A DNA stretch of 64,000 nucleotides from Acetobacteraceae bacterium (GTDB taxonomy: Bacteria; Pseudomonadota; Alphaproteobacteria; Acetobacterales; Acetobacteraceae), in contig CP039459.1 of the NCBI GenBank assembly GCA_004843165.1, positions 368,501 through 432,500 on the forward strand. Direction: 5' to 3'. The translations under genes were made by a program, and so were the position numbers. Shown one piece after another: positions 18,951 through 27,098 of this stretch. Below the pieces are notes generated by a model. That model worked only from the letters and a program-made list of their open reading frames with translations, was not told where the DNA came from and did not search any database. Numbering within the stretch: the first letter of the stretch is position 1; each line of letters starts with the position of its first letter.

Positions 18951-18988
18951 ACGGGATATCATTTCTGATATCCCGTTTTTTTTATTGA
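18951..18988 (+). terminator. Rho-independent terminator of the lipoprotein gene
   Basis: An 11-bp stem ACGGGATATCA with its complement, a four-base loop and an eight-T run follow the lipoprotein gene by 37 bases. Confidence 0.92.
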
Positions 18989-19112
18989 GATAGTCACCTG
19001 AAGAGAAAATAAGATTACATGAAAAAATTTCGGTCTCCGTTTTTATAAAACGACACCCTGTCACACGGCGCTACCGCCCACTGCTATTGGAAATTTTTTA
19101 TAGGAAATAGGC

Positions 19113-19148
19113 AAAAAAAAGCTCCATATTTCAAAGGAAATATGGAGC
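19113..19148 (-). terminator. Terminator of the downstream tRNA-Gly copy
   Basis: On the minus strand a 12-bp stem GCTCCATATTTC pairs with GAAATATGGAGC and is followed by a run of eight T. The stem begins inside the last bases of the tRNA, so terminator and tRNA 3' end overlap. Confidence 0.85.
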
Positions 19149-19217
19149 GGGCGAAGGGATTCGAACCCTCGACCCCAACCTTGGCAAGGTTGTGCTCTAC
19201 CCCTGAGCTACGCCCGC
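19146..19217 (-). tRNA. tRNA-Gly (GCC), copy 2
   Basis: Acceptor GCGGGCG/CGCCCGC, D arm, anticodon loop with GCC in TTGCCAA, and the T loop TTCGAAT form a full cloverleaf with discriminator T. CCA is not encoded. The tRNA body is identical to that at 19280-19351, offset 134 bases. Confidence 0.97.
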
Positions 19218-19247
19218 ACTCTTTAAGAACTTCTATAAAGATACAAG

Positions 19248-19282
19248 AAAAAAGCTCCATACTTCTTTTGGAAATATGGAGC
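19248..19282 (-). terminator. Terminator-like hairpin between the two tRNA-Gly genes
   Basis: GCTCCATACTTC pairs with GAAATATGGAGC with one mismatch and is followed on the minus strand by a short T run. It was duplicated together with the tRNA and overlaps its 3' end. It should reduce, but perhaps not stop, read-through into the second copy. Confidence 0.7.
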
Positions 19283-19351
19283 GGGCGAAGGGATTCGAAC
19301 CCTCGACCCCAACCTTGGCAAGGTTGTGCTCTACCCCTGAGCTACGCCCGC
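19280..19351 (-). tRNA. tRNA-Gly (GCC), copy 1
   Basis: Same cloverleaf and GCC anticodon as the copy at 19146-19217; this is the promoter-proximal copy on the minus strand. CCA is not encoded. Confidence 0.97.
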
Positions 19352-19534
19352 ACTCTTTGAATTGCTCTTTAAGAGACGATGAGTATCGTATACGTCTTCT
19401 TCACCTCTTCTGGCAAGTCCTAAGAGCAGAAAAATGTTATTTTTCTTATTTTCTTTTATTATCTTGCTTGTTTAATCGGATTAGAATGCACAGATTTATA
19501 GAAAATACGCTATTTATCAGGTCTACGGTACATT

Positions 19535-20470
19535 ATGTCTTTTATGAACGATTCTCTTCTCCTTTCCCAAAATACCTCGGAAACAGCTTATCTTGAAATT
19601 ACTGAAAAAAATTTCATGCAGGAGGCTTTAGAAGGTAGCGTTAAAAAACCTTTTCTTTTGCAATTCTTCACAGATAATGACCCCATTTCTGAAAAGCTTT
19701 TGCCGATTTTAGAAAAAACGATCCAGAATCTTGACGGTGCCGTACGCTTAGGTCGTCTCAATGTCTTGCAAAACCGCGCCCTTTGCCAACAGCTTATTCA
19801 AAGTGGTCTTCCGCTTAACACCGTACCGATAACGGTTCTTTTCATTCAGGGAAAAATCATTGATCTTTTTCAAGGATTTCAACCGGCTGACTCTGTGCAT
19901 AAATTTATTGAAAACGCCTTTAAAAAAGTCGGTATTGCTCTTCCCTCGGCGCATCTTTTAGAAAAAGGTTTTAAATCCCTCGAAGAAAATAAACCAGAAG
20001 AAGCCTGTGCCTATTTCGGTGAAATGATCGAAAAAAACAATGAATCGCCTGAGGCTTGGAACGGACTTTTACGTGCCCTCATTGCAATGGACGAAATTGA
20101 GGGGGCTCAGGAAGCGATGACAGATATTCCAGAAAAATTACGGGAACATCCAGAAATCAAGGGAGCAATGGCCGCTATTGAATTTGCCGCAAAAAAAGGT
20201 GAAGCCCTCTCTGAACTTGAGACATTAAAAAAAGAAGCAGAACTTTCCCCTGAAAATTTAGCGCTTCAATTTCGTTTTATAGAGGCTTTAAATGCCGCAG
20301 GTGAACCTGAAAAAGCTGCAGATAGCCTTCTTTCGATGATGGCAGACAAGTCAAATCAAGAAGCGTCTGAACAAGCGAAGCAAAATCTGCTACATTTCTT
20401 TGAGGCCTGGGGAGAAACTGACTTAACCCGCCGTTACAGACGCAAACTCTCTTCTCTTCTTTTTTCATGA
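19535..20470 (+). CDS. cnoX: CnoX/YbbN-like thioredoxin-fold TPR protein without redox cysteines
   Basis: YbbN/CnoX proteins are holdases that pass damaged proteins to GroEL and DnaK. The 311-residue product has an N-terminal thioredoxin fold (about residues 20-125, with PFLLQFFTDNDPISEKLLPIL and the cis-proline loop TVPITVLFIQG) and a C-terminal TPR-like helical half (130-305) with the family pattern ALRFGEMIEKN and SPENLALQFRFIEAL-type repeats. The usual CxxC or SxxC position reads DPIS, so no active-site cysteine remains and it cannot be a redox enzyme. It starts a plus-strand run with the Lon-substrate-domain and Trm112-like genes, a common order in Alphaproteobacteria. Confidence 0.82.
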   Translation: MSFMNDSLLLSQNTSETAYLEITEKNFMQEALEGSVKKPFLLQFFTDNDPISEKLLPILEKTIQNLDGAVRLGRLNVLQNRALCQQLIQSGLPLNTVPITVLFIQGKIIDLFQGFQPADSVHKFIENAFKKVGIALPSAHLLEKGFKSLEENKPEEACAYFGEMIEKNNESPEAWNGLLRALIAMDEIEGAQEAMTDIPEKLREHPEIKGAMAAIEFAAKKGEALSELETLKKEAELSPENLALQFRFIEALNAAGEPEKAADSLLSMMADKSNQEASEQAKQNLLHFFEAWGETDLTRRYRRKLSSLLFS

Positions 20471-20480
20471 AAACGACCTG

Positions 20481-21107
20481 ATGACTCAGACACTTCCCCC
20501 TTTTAAAGAAATGACCTTGGGCGATATTCCGCCTTTAATTGGACTGTTACCCTTAAAAAGAGCTTTATTGCTTCCTCAAGGTCAACTTCCTTTAGGCATT
20601 TTTGATCAAGAGGCGGCTTCCTCCCTTTTAACGCCATTGCTAACAACCCGTCTGATTGGTATCGTTCAGCCTGCCTTAGATGACGCAGAAGGGAAGTTTG
20701 AGGATATTGGCACCATTGGCAGACTGACCTCTTTCCGAGAATTTCCTGATGGAAAGCTTACGCTCTCTCTCACCGGAATTTGCCGTTTTAATCTTTTAAG
20801 CACACGTATCTTGCAGAATGGTGGACATGAGGGAAAAATTGACCCAAGCGCTTTTGGGGGAGATTTCATTCCTGCCGTACCTCCGCCGCTGGATCGTAAA
20901 ATGATTAAAAAAGGTCTTAAAAACTGGCTTGGAGAGCGTCATCTCGCTGCAAATTGGGAAAGTATAAACGGTCTTTCAAATGAGGCTCTTTTAACAACTC
21001 TCCCGATGCTCCTTCCCTTTGAACCTATGGATCAGCAAGCCCTTCTCGAAGCACCTGGACTAGAAGAGCGAGCCAAAATTCTCTTAGAAATTTTAATGAA
21101 AGGCTAA
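20481..21107 (+). CDS. Lon protease N-terminal-domain (substrate-binding) protein
   Basis: The 208-residue protein is a free-standing version of the substrate-binding domain of Lon, without ATPase or protease parts. The family core is seen in LIGLLPLKRALLLPQGQLPLGIF and GTIGRLTSFREFPDGKLTLSLTGICRF. Its task in bacteria is not settled. It begins 10 bases after the CnoX-like gene and ends 6 bases before the Trm112-like gene, so the three are surely co-transcribed. Confidence 0.88.
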   Translation: MTQTLPPFKEMTLGDIPPLIGLLPLKRALLLPQGQLPLGIFDQEAASSLLTPLLTTRLIGIVQPALDDAEGKFEDIGTIGRLTSFREFPDGKLTLSLTGICRFNLLSTRILQNGGHEGKIDPSAFGGDFIPAVPPPLDRKMIKKGLKNWLGERHLAANWESINGLSNEALLTTLPMLLPFEPMDQQALLEAPGLEERAKILLEILMKG

Positions 21108-21113
21108 ATTGAA

Positions 21114-21314
21114 ATGTCAGAAGAACATACCCCCCTAACCCGTCCGGTAAAACCTGAGCAATCTTTGCTTGACCGTCTGGTCTGTCCCGTGACACATGGC
21201 CCTTTAGAATATAATGAGGAGACGGGAGAGCTAATTTCCCAGCAGGCGGGCTTGGCCTTCCCTGTTAAAGATGGCATTCCCCTTATGATGCCCGATGAGG
21301 CACGTAAGCTTTAA
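21114..21314 (+). CDS. Trm112/YcaR family small protein
   Basis: The 66-residue protein has the Trm112 fold pattern [25 protein letters not shown] followed by [12 protein letters not shown]. Such proteins act in other organisms as partners of methyltransferases. Only one cysteine of the possible zinc site is kept here, as in many proteobacterial YcaR-like members. It is the last gene of its run, before a bidirectional terminator. Confidence 0.88.
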   Translation: MSEEHTPLTRPVKPEQSLLDRLVCPVTHGPLEYNEETGELISQQAGLAFPVKDGIPLMMPDEARKL

Positions 21315-21345
21315 AAAAGCCTCTTACATTTGAAAAGATTCTTAC

Positions 21346-21375
21346 AAAAAAGACGCCCATTTGGACGTCTTTTTT
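21346..21375. terminator. Bidirectional terminator between convergent genes
   Basis: AAAAAAGACG pairs with CGTCTTTTTT around a ten-base loop. It serves the Trm112-like gene on the plus strand and the lipoprotein gene on the minus strand. Confidence 0.85.
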
Positions 21376-21399
21376 ATGCATATAATCTTGGAAGCGATC

Positions 21400-21831
21400 T
21401 TATTCGTCGCCATCGCCATAATTAACTTCGGTTGCTGGTGTCGGGGATTTTCTTCCACCGTGCGATCTTTTGTCTTTACCGCCTTCACCCTCTTCTTCCT
21501 CGTAGGAAGTTCCCGGAGGGGCTGTCGGCATCATCATGACAGGCGCAGCATTGCTCCGTCTATGACGGCGTTTTTTATGTCTTTTTTCAGCAGCTTCAGG
21601 GCTTTCATCATCCATAACGTCATCACCCTCCAAGAGCTCATGACTGCCATACGCCACCACCATATCTGCCTTTGGACCTCCTAACGGATTTTCAAGACGC
21701 ATATCTTTGACATAATCGTCCAAACACGCTGTGGTTGTTCCAAGCAACAAAAGTCCTAGAAATATTTTGCCATAAGCATAATTTAGTCGAAAAGATGCCT
21801 TATCTTTCTCTTTTGAATTTTCGCTACACAT
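21400..21831 (-). CDS. Putative lipoprotein with charged low-complexity tail
   Basis: The 143-residue product has a charged N-terminus, a hydrophobic stretch and a lipobox-like end (LLGTTTAC, cysteine 36). The mature part is short and of low complexity: an acidic stretch (DDVMDDESPEAAEK), a basic patch (RHKKRRHRRS), a proline/methionine stretch and a glutamate/glycine-rich tail. No domain is recognised. The start at 21831 has a GGAAG ribosome site; the longer form from 21864 has a weaker one and a longer n-region. It may be a cell-envelope protein; a secreted or anchored function is inference. Confidence 0.65.
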   Translation of the reverse strand: MCSENSKEKDKASFRLNYAYGKIFLGLLLLGTTTACLDDYVKDMRLENPLGGPKADMVVAYGSHELLEGDDVMDDESPEAAEKRHKKRRHRRSNAAPVMMMPTAPPGTSYEEEEGEGGKDKRSHGGRKSPTPATEVNYGDGDE

Positions 21832-21909
21832 TCTATCTTCCAATAACAGCCATCGCTTTTGCATTGCGATCTTTTAATTTTTAGCAGTCTTCGCCTTTAG
21901 AGTAAAAAT

Positions 21910-22581
21910 GTGTCTCAAAAATCCACTTTCTTTCCAGTTAAAGCCTTCAAAATCTGGTGTAATTCCCTTTTTAAAGACCATGCGATTTTAAGAATCTTTT
22001 GGACCAATCTCTCTCCCGTGGTGCCACATCAAATTTGGCGTGCCAATCATCCAACCCCTTATCGTTTCAAAAAACTCACTAAAAAGCTCGGTTTGAAATC
22101 TGCCATTAATTTACGTGGAAACCGTCCAACATGCGGCTCTGATCTTTTAGGACGGAAAACCTGCCTCCACTTAGAATTGCCTTACGAAGATATGGCTTTT
22201 GAAAGTCGCAATTTCCCTCAAAAAGACCGTATTCTACGATTTTATACGCTTTGGGAAACACTCCCAAAACCCATGCTCATCCATTGCAAATCAGGTGCCG
22301 ATCGTGCCGGCATCGCCAGTGCGCTTATTCTGCTTTTTGAAGGCAAAAAAGTTTCCGAGGCCAAAAAACAGCTTCATTGGCGTTTTTTACATTTTCGTCA
22401 TAGCCGAACAGGGGTTCTTGACCAGTTTTTAGAGCTTTACCAAACGACAGGAGAGGTAAAAAATATCCCATTTCTGGAATGGATTAAAAACCATTACGAG
22501 GATGAAAAACTTAGAGAAATCATACAGAGGAGCCGCGCTTGTAAAAACAAAGCCCAATCCCAACCAAACAAGAAAAAATAG
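21910..22581 (+). CDS. Dual-specificity/tyrosine phosphatase family protein
   Basis: The 223-residue protein belongs to the cysteine-based phosphatases. The P-loop is HCKSGADRAG (near residues 138-147) with nucleophile cysteine and arginine in the CX5R pattern; the candidate general acid lies in LELPYEDMAF. The motif AINLRGNRP upstream is typical for bacterial DSP-like members that may act on phosphoprotein or phosphoinositide-like substrates. The frame starts with GTG at 21910; an ATG two bases earlier is out of frame. The C-terminus is lysine-rich and overlaps the end of lnt by 62 bases on the other strand. The substrate is not known. Confidence 0.82.
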   Translation: MSQKSTFFPVKAFKIWCNSLFKDHAILRIFWTNLSPVVPHQIWRANHPTPYRFKKLTKKLGLKSAINLRGNRPTCGSDLLGRKTCLHLELPYEDMAFESRNFPQKDRILRFYTLWETLPKPMLIHCKSGADRAGIASALILLFEGKKVSEAKKQLHWRFLHFRHSRTGVLDQFLELYQTTGEVKNIPFLEWIKNHYEDEKLREIIQRSRACKNKAQSQPNKKK

Positions 22582-24094
22582 ACATTAAAACGGCTATTAA
22601 ACGTCCAAATTTTGCAAAAAAGGTCGGTTCAAAAGGGGCTGGAAGCGGTGCTAATTGAGAGGTAATTTCTCCCCATCCAATCTTGGAAATTTCTTTACCT
22701 TGCGGTGAATATGCAACGGAAGGCCCAAAATTATTCACAAAAACAAGCGGTAAACCTTCTTCAACACTTCGCAATCTTCCTGCCGTCATATGCTGCCAAG
22801 GGCCGGCACTATTGCTATACCAAGCGTCATTTGAAATTGTTAAAATCCAGCCCGGACGATTTTTTAAAGAAGCGACACGCCCCGGAAAAATCATTTCATA
22901 ACAAACCAAAGGACTTACAGAACCTAAGTCTTTTGCGCTCCATGTCGTTACGCCGTTTCCCGGCGTAAGCTGGTCAGGCAAAACATTAAAGGGAATAATA
23001 CCGGGCTGATACTCACCAAACGGCACCAAACGGCTTTTCGCATAGATAAATTTATCTTCGCCCTCCGGAGAAATAGCCTGTGCGGTATTATAGATACGTC
23101 CCGCAGAATCCTCTCGCAAAGAACCTGAAATAATCCAATGACCTTGCGCAGCCTGTGCCATCATTTCTTGCGCTTGTTCCGTTTCATCCAATAAAAAAGG
23201 AAAAGCAGATTCCGGCCATGCAACCACTAAAGGCTTAGGCATGATTTCTTGCGTATTTAAAGCTTTTGCAACGCCCCCACGTGTCAGATCTAAATAAGTC
23301 TTAAAACGCTCCAGACCAGATCGGTGGGTAAAAATTTCCGTTTCCGCAACGGAATTTTGCACCATTAAAACATTTGGATTTTGAATATTGGCTTCTTTTG
23401 GCGGAAAATAATAGCGCACGCTCCCGAAAGAAAGATAAAGGAGCACGCCAACCAATGTCCAAAGCAGTGATTTCCGCCCCAAAAAAGGCGCAACACAAAA
23501 TAGAACCAGAAAGAATGTCAGTCCATCCACACCAATCCAACTTGCGGGTTGGAGGCAAATATTGCCGATAAGTCCTGGGAAAGCCAGAGCTGATCCGGGG
23601 GGATTCCAAGGAAAACCCGTAAAAATATACGTTCGGATTAAATCCGATAAAGGCCACATGCCTGCAAAGAGCAGAAGACTTGCAATTGCGGCCTTTTGCT
23701 TAAATTTCGGAACATTTTCTTCTGCAATGTGAATTTTTTTAGAAAAAGGAAGACGTGCTGCAAGGGCCGGCAAAGCCATCAAAGGCGCAATTAACAAAGA
23801 GACACCTGGCGCCGCAATAGGAACAGCCCACCAAAAATCCTCTACTCTTGTCAGGATCGCATCCGTTAACCAATAAAGATCCGTAACATGCCATCCCATC
23901 CCATAAAGGAATCCCCACCATAGGGTCTTTTTCCAATTCGGGGCATGGACGGCACCATGCCATAAAAAGAAGAGACTGAATGGCAGAAAAATCAAACCAT
24001 ACCAAGGCGGCAAGGAAAGCGCTCCCAATGCACCGGCGGCTAAAAACCCCCACCAAGACTTTTCAGCACGCTTTAAAAAAGCCTTATCTGCCAT
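22520..24094 (-). CDS. lnt: Apolipoprotein N-acyltransferase
   Basis: Lnt adds the third acyl chain to the N-terminal cysteine of lipoproteins, in the inner membrane on the periplasmic side. The 524-residue protein has six or more N-terminal membrane helices (to about residue 230), then a nitrilase-like domain with the catalytic triad Glu295 (WPES), Lys353 (AKSRLVPFGEY) and Cys398 (LVCYEMIFP), and a C-terminal membrane helix. All match the E. coli order. It lies 27 bases downstream of the OlsB-like gene on the same strand. The window also codes LspA, so two of the three lipoprotein maturation enzymes are here. Confidence 0.95.
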   Translation of the reverse strand: MADKAFLKRAEKSWWGFLAAGALGALSLPPWYGLIFLPFSLFFLWHGAVHAPNWKKTLWWGFLYGMGWHVTDLYWLTDAILTRVEDFWWAVPIAAPGVSLLIAPLMALPALAARLPFSKKIHIAEENVPKFKQKAAIASLLLFAGMWPLSDLIRTYIFTGFPWNPPGSALAFPGLIGNICLQPASWIGVDGLTFFLVLFCVAPFLGRKSLLWTLVGVLLYLSFGSVRYYFPPKEANIQNPNVLMVQNSVAETEIFTHRSGLERFKTYLDLTRGGVAKALNTQEIMPKPLVVAWPESAFPFLLDETEQAQEMMAQAAQGHWIISGSLREDSAGRIYNTAQAISPEGEDKFIYAKSRLVPFGEYQPGIIPFNVLPDQLTPGNGVTTWSAKDLGSVSPLVCYEMIFPGRVASLKNRPGWILTISNDAWYSNSAGPWQHMTAGRLRSVEEGLPLVFVNNFGPSVAYSPQGKEISKIGWGEITSQLAPLPAPFEPTFFAKFGRLIAVLMSIFSCLVGIGLCFYKRGSSV

Positions 24095-24121
24095 ATGCTA
24101 CAACGTCTCTCTAAGAGTCTT

Positions 24122-25030
24122 TTAGGAAATATCACCGAGCGCATTTCGAAGCTGGCGTTCATAATGACGATAATATTTATCTGTCATCAATTCTGTTTTC
24201 ACCAAAACCGCCACATCTGTGCATTTAAAATCTTCATCAACAACAGCACCATCCCCAACAAAGCCGCCTAAACGCAAATAACCTTTTAAAAGCGCTGGCA
24301 GTTCTGAAAGACATTCCCGACGATTAAGCGAATCAAGGGGAATCTTTTGCATATCAACATAACGCTCCGGCAAGGCTTTTACCCGCAAGGCAGGTGGCGC
24401 AAGATGATTATGGTAAAGATAAGAAAGAACTTTTGCATGTTTTTCAGGGTTCGCCCCAGCAAGACTGGCACAGCCAAAAATCACATCAATCTTGTGTAGA
24501 AAAAGATAATTTGTTAGCCCCCGCCACATCAACTGCATTGCCACCTGACGGCGATAATCTTTCAAAACGCAGGAGCGTCCAACTTCTAAAAGAACACCCT
24601 CAAACTTTAAGAGCTGAGAAATATCAAATTCCCCTGCACTGTAAAAATTTTCTCCTGGCTTAATCATATCCGAGCGCAATAAACGGTAAGTGCCGACAAT
24701 GCCTTTCGGACCGTTCTCAATAGAAGTGTCAATGGCAAGCAAATGATCTGCCCGTGCGTCAAACTTATCCATATCACGTTTGAGACGGCGCTCTTCTTCG
24801 GTGCAGGAAACCCCTAGCTCTTCGACAAAAACTTTGTAACGTGTTGCTTGTGCCGCTTCAATCTCAGCTTCGTTTTTTGCAAGGCGGACGGCCAGACCTC
24901 CCCCATGCAATTCGGGTATTCCTCCCGTTTCAGAATGTTCTTTTGCTAAGATTTCAGCTAAATTCCGAACATGGTTTGAGGCGGCCTTCCCCTCGGAAAA
25001 GCCACCAATTTTTGCATCTGCGTCCAACAT
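24122..25030 (-). CDS. olsB: OlsB-like GNAT-fold N-acyltransferase (ornithine lipid synthesis)
   Basis: OlsB joins a 3-hydroxy fatty acid from acyl carrier protein to ornithine, the first step of ornithine lipid synthesis, common in acetic acid bacteria. The 302 residues show the family pattern: YKVFVEELG near residue 70, FDARADHLLAID, GTYRLLR, EFDISQL, LLEVGRSCVLKDYR and FGCASLAGANP. Proteins of this family are often called hemolysin-like in databases. No olsA acyltransferase is next to it. A role in ornithine lipid formation is the best guess; acylation of another amine is possible. Confidence 0.78.
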   Translation of the reverse strand: MLDADAKIGGFSEGKAASNHVRNLAEILAKEHSETGGIPELHGGGLAVRLAKNEAEIEAAQATRYKVFVEELGVSCTEEERRLKRDMDKFDARADHLLAIDTSIENGPKGIVGTYRLLRSDMIKPGENFYSAGEFDISQLLKFEGVLLEVGRSCVLKDYRRQVAMQLMWRGLTNYLFLHKIDVIFGCASLAGANPEKHAKVLSYLYHNHLAPPALRVKALPERYVDMQKIPLDSLNRRECLSELPALLKGYLRLGGFVGDGAVVDEDFKCTDVAVLVKTELMTDKYYRHYERQLRNALGDIS

Positions 25031-25127
25031 TTCTACCGCTTTCTTACTTTTTATCTCACTGCCTATTCTTTTGATCTAAAAACGAACAGATTTTAAGGGG
25101 ATATACTTAAAAAGATTAAAGCGAAAT

Positions 25128-25589
25128 TTAATCTTCTTTTTTAGGAAGAGACGTACCGATCAACTCAACCTTATGGGACAAAAGTTTAAAACCCATTTTT
25201 TCAACGATCCGATGTAAAAGTGCTGTTAATTCATCATTATCAAATTCAACAACTTCTTCATTTTCACTGTTAAGCAAATGGTAATGCACCCCATGGTGCG
25301 CCGGTTCATAACGTGCACGATCGCCGCCTAAATCCAAACGCTCCAAAATACCGTGATCCTCCAAAAGTTTCACCGTGCGATAAACCGTTGTTAAAGAAAT
25401 TTTAGGATTTTCTTTAATGGCAAGCTGATGAACTTCAGCAGCATCTGGATGACCTGTAGCCTCAGATAAAATACGGGTAATGACCTGTCGCTGCCCCGTC
25501 ATCTTTAAACCGGCATCACGGCAAAGACGTTCAAGCTGAGATTCTTCAGAATATTGCGTATTCTGACTATGATCTATCTGACTACGCAT
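25128..25589 (-). CDS. Fur family transcriptional regulator
   Basis: The 153-residue protein has a winged-helix DNA-binding half (TGQRQVITRILSEATGHPDAAEVHQLA, then KISLTTVYRTVKLLEDHGI) and a dimerisation half with a histidine-rich metal site (HHGVHYHLL, near residue 96). The CxxC structural zinc pairs of E. coli Fur are absent, as is usual for alphaproteobacterial Fur/Mur and Irr. Which of these it is cannot be told from the sequence; iron or manganese control is likely. It stands alone between the OlsB-like and tusA genes. Confidence 0.88.
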   Translation of the reverse strand: MRSQIDHSQNTQYSEESQLERLCRDAGLKMTGQRQVITRILSEATGHPDAAEVHQLAIKENPKISLTTVYRTVKLLEDHGILERLDLGGDRARYEPAHHGVHYHLLNSENEEVVEFDNDELTALLHRIVEKMGFKLLSHKVELIGTSLPKKED

Positions 25590-25694
25590 TGTTTTAAAAA
25601 AGATTCCCCCATTTTTCTTACATTTTCACGATTATAAAGTTATAAAACATCAAGGAACAGAGTTAAACCAGATTACTATTCGTTTTTCTTTTAA

Positions 25695-25970
25695 ATGTTG
25701 TCTTTCATGCCCCATCATACGCCAAAAAATATCCCTACCGCTTTTTTAGATGCCAGAAAACTGCGCTGTCCTATGCCAAGTGTTCATTTAAGAATGAAGC
25801 TTGACCATTTGGTGCCGGGTCAGACGCTCGAAATGCTCGGCTGTGGTGAAACAGCCCTTTCTAATGCCAAAACGCTTCTTGCAATGTTGCATTACCCTGC
25901 CCCAGAAACCCTTTCACATGACACAAAAACAGATGAGTGGAAAATCCTTATTCCGGCCAAACGGGCCTAA
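25695..25970 (+). CDS. tusA: TusA-family sulfurtransferase
   Basis: TusA-like proteins carry persulfide sulfur, for example towards tRNA thiolation or cofactor synthesis. The 91-residue product has the family start LDARKLRCPMPSVHLRMKL with the sulfur-carrying cysteine in LRCPMP and a second conserved stretch PGQTLEMLGCGETALSNAKTLLA. The ATG at 25695 or the one 15 bases on could be used. Its end overlaps the end of rimI on the other strand by 23 bases. Confidence 0.85.
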   Translation: MLSFMPHHTPKNIPTAFLDARKLRCPMPSVHLRMKLDHLVPGQTLEMLGCGETALSNAKTLLAMLHYPAPETLSHDTKTDEWKILIPAKRA

Positions 25971-26427
25971 ATCCCATCACAAAAGCATCCCTTCCTTTAC
26001 CGTAATAATCTGCCCGCCGTCCTAATATTTTAAATCCTGAATTTTGATAAAGTCGCCGTGCAGCAAAATTACTTTCCTCAACCTCTAAAAAAATCTCTTC
26101 TGCCTTATAGGATTTTGCCCCTTTAAAGAGAGATTCCATGAGATATTTTCCTAAGCCCTTCCCTTGGAATTCCGGCAAAATCCCTAAAGTGAGGATTTCT
26201 GTTTCACCGGCAACACTTCGGCAGAGATAAAAGCCGATGGGCATTTCTGCCAACATTAAAAACTCTCCCCACCCCCCTGTTTCCAAAACAGATCGAAAGA
26301 GATCCGCCGACCAACAGAGATCTGAGGCAAAGCATTTTTCGTCAATCAAAGCCAATAAGGGAACATGCGCCATACAGATAGGACGCATGATGCGCTTCTC
26401 TTTTTCCACTTCGCTTTTCAGAATCAT
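25948..26427 (-). CDS. rimI: Ribosomal protein S18-alanine N-acetyltransferase
   Basis: RimI is a GNAT enzyme that acetylates the N-terminus of ribosomal protein S18. The 159-residue product shows the acetyl-CoA loop FQGKGLGKYLMESLF and the following EEIFLEVEESNFAARRLYQNSGF, both near-standard for RimI. It directly follows tsaB with a 4-base overlap; the tsaB-rimI pair is a common arrangement in bacteria and supports the call over a generic GNAT. Confidence 0.9.
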   Translation of the reverse strand: MILKSEVEKEKRIMRPICMAHVPLLALIDEKCFASDLCWSADLFRSVLETGGWGEFLMLAEMPIGFYLCRSVAGETEILTLGILPEFQGKGLGKYLMESLFKGAKSYKAEEIFLEVEESNFAARRLYQNSGFKILGRRADYYGKGRDAFVMGFRPVWPE

Positions 26428-27098
26428 TCATCCTCAAAAGGTGGTGGACGCATACCAACCTTTGGGCGGCTGATTTTTGGCGGATCAATATAAAGGGGCA
26501 GCCAGTCCAGTGCCGTATCTGGCAAGTCTGCGGCGGCTTTTACAATTCCAACCGCAGAAGGATAAGCCTCTTGCGCAATTTCAATCCCTAAATTTAAAGC
26601 TTTTTCCAATAATTCCGGAATTTTTTGACTTCCTGCCAAAGCATCTCCGGCAAGCATTTTAATATCTGAAGAAAATAAGCTCAACGCCTCCTCAATCGGG
26701 AGAGATCGAATTTCCGCATGAGGAAAATCAACAAAGACATATCCTCTTCTGGCAAGTGAAATCACCACAGCCTCTGTCTGCGAGACTGTTTGGCGCAAAG
26801 CATTCCCTAAAGACACCCCCTTTAAAGGACATTGCCAGCCCATGGAAAGTCCCTTTGCCAAGGCCAAACTGGAACGCAATCCTGTAAAAGAACCCGGCCC
26901 CCGAACAGCTGCAATCTGATCGGGTTTCTGTGGGAGAATTTTCTCAAGAATACGGGAGGTCACTTCGGGAAAAAGATTAGAGCCCGTACGCCCTTCAATA
27001 AATTCTTGCGCTAAAAGTCTCTCTTCTGATTTTACAGCCGCAACAAGATTGCCTTTTTCAACCCCAACACAGGCGCCATTTAACACCAGAGAAATCAT
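26424..27098 (-). CDS. tsaB: tRNA threonylcarbamoyladenosine synthesis protein TsaB
   Basis: TsaB is the non-catalytic partner of TsaD in making t6A37 on tRNAs that read ANN codons. The 224-residue product has the ASKHA-type core with the conserved AAVRGPGSFTGLRSSLALAKGLS (near residues 60-82) and a degenerate active site, as usual. The start at 27098 is chosen since its ATG overlaps the stop of the nitroreductase gene (ATGA); an ATG 12 bases upstream is possible. The rimI gene follows with the same kind of overlap. Confidence 0.92.
   Translation of the reverse strand: MISLVLNGACVGVEKGNLVAAVKSEERLLAQEFIEGRTGSNLFPEVTSRILEKILPQKPDQIAAVRGPGSFTGLRSSLALAKGLSMGWQCPLKGVSLGNALRQTVSQTEAVVISLARRGYVFVDFPHAEIRSLPIEEALSLFSSDIKMLAGDALAGSQKIPELLEKALNLGIEIAQEAYPSAVGIVKAAADLPDTALDWLPLYIDPPKISRPKVGMRPPPFEDE

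Noticed and set aside
19142..19596. Two repeated plus-strand frames with the same peptide
   Set aside because: They are antisense to the two tRNA-Gly genes; the repeated peptide comes from the tRNA duplication.
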